Shown here: one piece after another, positions 15,036-16,624 of the stretch
Layout of the letters: each line of letters opens with the position of its first letter
Numbering within the stretch: position 1 is the first letter of the stretch
Notes under the pieces: generated by a model
Told to the model about the DNA's origin: nothing
The model's database searches: none
What the model saw: the letters and a program-made list of their open reading frames with translations, nothing else
Assembly: GCA_964569315.1 (NCBI GenBank)
Contig: CAZMUZ010000084.1
Coordinates: 1 to 16,624 of the forward strand
Direction of reading: 5' to 3'
Source of the DNA: CADEFF01 sp964569315
GTDB lineage: Bacteria; Pseudomonadota; Alphaproteobacteria; Dongiales; Dongiaceae
Length of the DNA stretch: 16,624 nt
Program-made: the position numbers and the translations under genes

Positions 15036-16583
15036 TCAGGCTGCCTTTCGCGAGAGCGCCTTGCGGAAATCCGCACGCTCGAAGGCGCCGAGCAGGAGCC
15101 CGAGCCCGCCATAGGCGACGAGGCCGGTCGGCACCAGCAGGCCGAGGGCGAGGAGGCGCAGCCAGCCGCGCGCCTCGATCAGCGGGTCGAGGAGCTCGGC
15201 CATGCCGAACAGCACCGCCGCCATGCCGAGGCTCGCCAGCAGGATGCGCGGCAGGCGGCGCCTGAGGCGCTCGTCCAGCACCACATGCTCCAGCCGGTGC
15301 AGCTTCGCCCCCAGCAGCGTCGCATTGAGCAGGGTCGAGAGCGTCGTCGCGATGGGGATGCCGACGAAGCCGATCGCCTGCGAGAGCCCGATGCTGAGGG
15401 CGATATTGGCCGCGACCGAGACGAGGGCGAAGCGGAAGGGCGAGGCGGTGTCCTCGCGCGCGAAGAAGCAGGGCGCGAAGGCCTTGACGAGGGCGAAGGC
15501 CGGAAGCCCGGCCGCGAAGGCGGCGAGCGCCCAGGCCGAGGCGTGACTCGCCTCGGGCCCGAAGGCGCCGCGCTCGAAGAGCGTCGTCATGATGGTGACG
15601 GGAATGACGAGGAGCGCTGCCGTCGCCGGCAGGATCAGCGACATCGAGAACTCGATGCAACGATTGAGGTTATGCATCGCGACGTCGTGCCGCCCGGCGC
15701 GGAGCGAACGGGTGAGCGTCGGCAGCAGCACCACCCCCACCGCCGCGCCGATCACGCCCAGCGGAAGCTGGAACACGCGGTCTGCGTAATAGAGATAGGA
15801 GACCGCGGCCGGAAAGCCGGTCGCGATGATGGTGCCGACCAGGATGTTGATCTGGGTGACGCCGCCCGAGAGCAGCCCCGGCACCATCAGCCTCAGCAGC
15901 CGCCTGATCTCGGGATCGAGCTTCGGCACGCGAAGCCGCAGATCCATGCCCGCGCGATGGCAGGAAAGGGTGAGCCAGAGGAACTGGCAGAGCCCCGCCG
16001 CCGCGACCGACCAGGAGAGCACCAGCCCCGGCTCCGCCGCCCAGGGCACGATGAAGAGCAGTGCTGCGCACATCACGATGTTGAGGAGGATCGGCGCCGC
16101 GGCAGCACTGCCGTAGCGATGGACGGAGTTCAGCATGCCGCCCTGGAGCGCCGTCAGCGACATGAAGAGGAGATAGGGAAAGGTGACCTGCGTGAACTGC
16201 ACGGCGTAGGCGAATTTCGCCGGTTCGTCGATGAAGCCGGGCGCGATCGCATGCATGAGCCAGGGCATGGCGATCTGCGCCGCGACCGTGAAGAAGAGCA
16301 GCCAGAAGAGCAGCACCGCGAGCACGCGCTCGGCGAAATCCCGCGCCGCGCCGACGCCCTGCTGCTCGAGCCGGCCGGCGAACATCGGCACGAAAGCCGA
16401 GTTGAAGGCGCCCTCGGCGAACATCTGCCGGAAGAGATTGGGAAAGCGCATGGCGATGAAGAAGGCGTCGGCCATAGGGCCGGTGCCGAGCAGATGCGCG
16501 AGCAGGATGTCGCGCGCGAATCCGAGAGCCCGGCTGACCCCGGTCAGCGAGCCCACCTTCACGATCGAGCCGATGAGGGCCAT
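15036..16583 (-). CDS. murJ: Lipid II flippase MurJ
   Basis: The essential MOP-superfamily flippase that moves lipid II across the inner membrane for peptidoglycan synthesis. It has 515 residues and about 14 hydrophobic helices. The family signature MADAFFIAMRFPNLFRQMFAEGAFNSAFVPMF is present (from 37). The cavity residues Arg18, Arg24, Asp39, Arg52 and Arg270 (YLYYADR) fall at the same numbers as those studied in E. coli MurJ, which supports both identity and start. The ribosome-binding site is weak. CATAAT (minus strand, 16603-16608) could be a -10 box, but its -35 would lie beyond the window. It probably starts a unit or follows a gene outside the window. Confidence 0.96.
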   Translation of the reverse strand: MALIGSIVKVGSLTGVSRALGFARDILLAHLLGTGPMADAFFIAMRFPNLFRQMFAEGAFNSAFVPMFAGRLEQQGVGAARDFAERVLAVLLFWLLFFTVAAQIAMPWLMHAIAPGFIDEPAKFAYAVQFTQVTFPYLLFMSLTALQGGMLNSVHRYGSAAAAPILLNIVMCAALLFIVPWAAEPGLVLSWSVAAAGLCQFLWLTLSCHRAGMDLRLRVPKLDPEIRRLLRLMVPGLLSGGVTQINILVGTIIATGFPAAVSYLYYADRVFQLPLGVIGAAVGVVLLPTLTRSLRAGRHDVAMHNLNRCIEFSMSLILPATAALLVIPVTIMTTLFERGAFGPEASHASAWALAAFAAGLPAFALVKAFAPCFFAREDTASPFRFALVSVAANIALSIGLSQAIGFVGIPIATTLSTLLNATLLGAKLHRLEHVVLDERLRRRLPRILLASLGMAAVLFGMAELLDPLIEARGWLRLLALGLLVPTGLVAYGGLGLLLGAFERADFRKALSRKAA

Positions 16584-16624
16584 GACGGCCAGCTTCTACA
16601 GGATTATGGCCGGATTCGGGAAGG

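Overview
The window is a densely coded piece of chromosome from a GC-rich alphaproteobacterium (about 70% G+C by eye). Supporting this are the G/C-dominated third codon positions, a housekeeping mix (acetoacetyl-CoA synthetase, MurJ, YbbA/YbbP, CobB) and REP-like palindromes around TTCGACAGGCTCAG of a kind common in alphaproteobacteria. A Rhodospirillales-like genome would fit, but the order is a guess. No plasmid, phage, IS element, CRISPR array, rRNA or tRNA was seen, and no stretch over 300 bases lacks a gene.

Left part (1-5628): the first 33 codons of an unrecognised minus-strand gene run off the left edge behind an AT-rich leader. Next is acetoacetyl-CoA synthetase (minus), then, divergently, two paralogous EamA/DMT transporters joined by a GTGA stop/start overlap. 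Their convergent junction with a small DUF1232 membrane protein carries a 29-bp tandem hairpin repeat. A type-10 3-hydroxyacyl-CoA-dehydrogenase-like SDR gene follows; with the acetoacetyl-CoA synthetase it suggests acyl-CoA or ketone-body use, although the two are not in one operon.

Middle part (5629-10496): a REP-like pair of inverted hairpins lies at the convergent junction between the SDR and pterin-4a-carbinolamine dehydratase genes. A small HExxH metalloprotease gene starts divergently from the dehydratase and may be leaderless. Then comes a minus-strand run read as: SGNH arylesterase/TesA-type hydrolase, FIST-domain sensor protein, ThpR (2',3'-cyclic phosphodiesterase), CobB sirtuin, uracil-DNA-glycosylase-family protein. 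The first two form a tight pair (9-nt gap). The last three form a second unit (16-nt gap, then an ATGA overlap) with its own candidate promoter.

Right part (10529-16624): the ybbA-like ABC ATPase and ybbP-like FtsX permease genes diverge from the esterase, the same neighbourhood as tesA/ybbA/ybbP in E. coli. A zinc deacylase of the succinylglutamate desuccinylase/aspartoacylase (DoeB-like) family follows, then a degenerate REP-like palindrome at its convergent junction with murJ, the lipid II flippase gene, which begins 41 bases from the right edge.

I see no clearly new multi-gene system. The most interesting signals are small: hairpin repeats placed at three of the four convergent gene ends, REP-like stems that differ by compensating base changes around a constant loop, an esterase whose only sensible start follows a strong Shine-Dalgarno but is ATC, and a possible leaderless metalloprotease mRNA.
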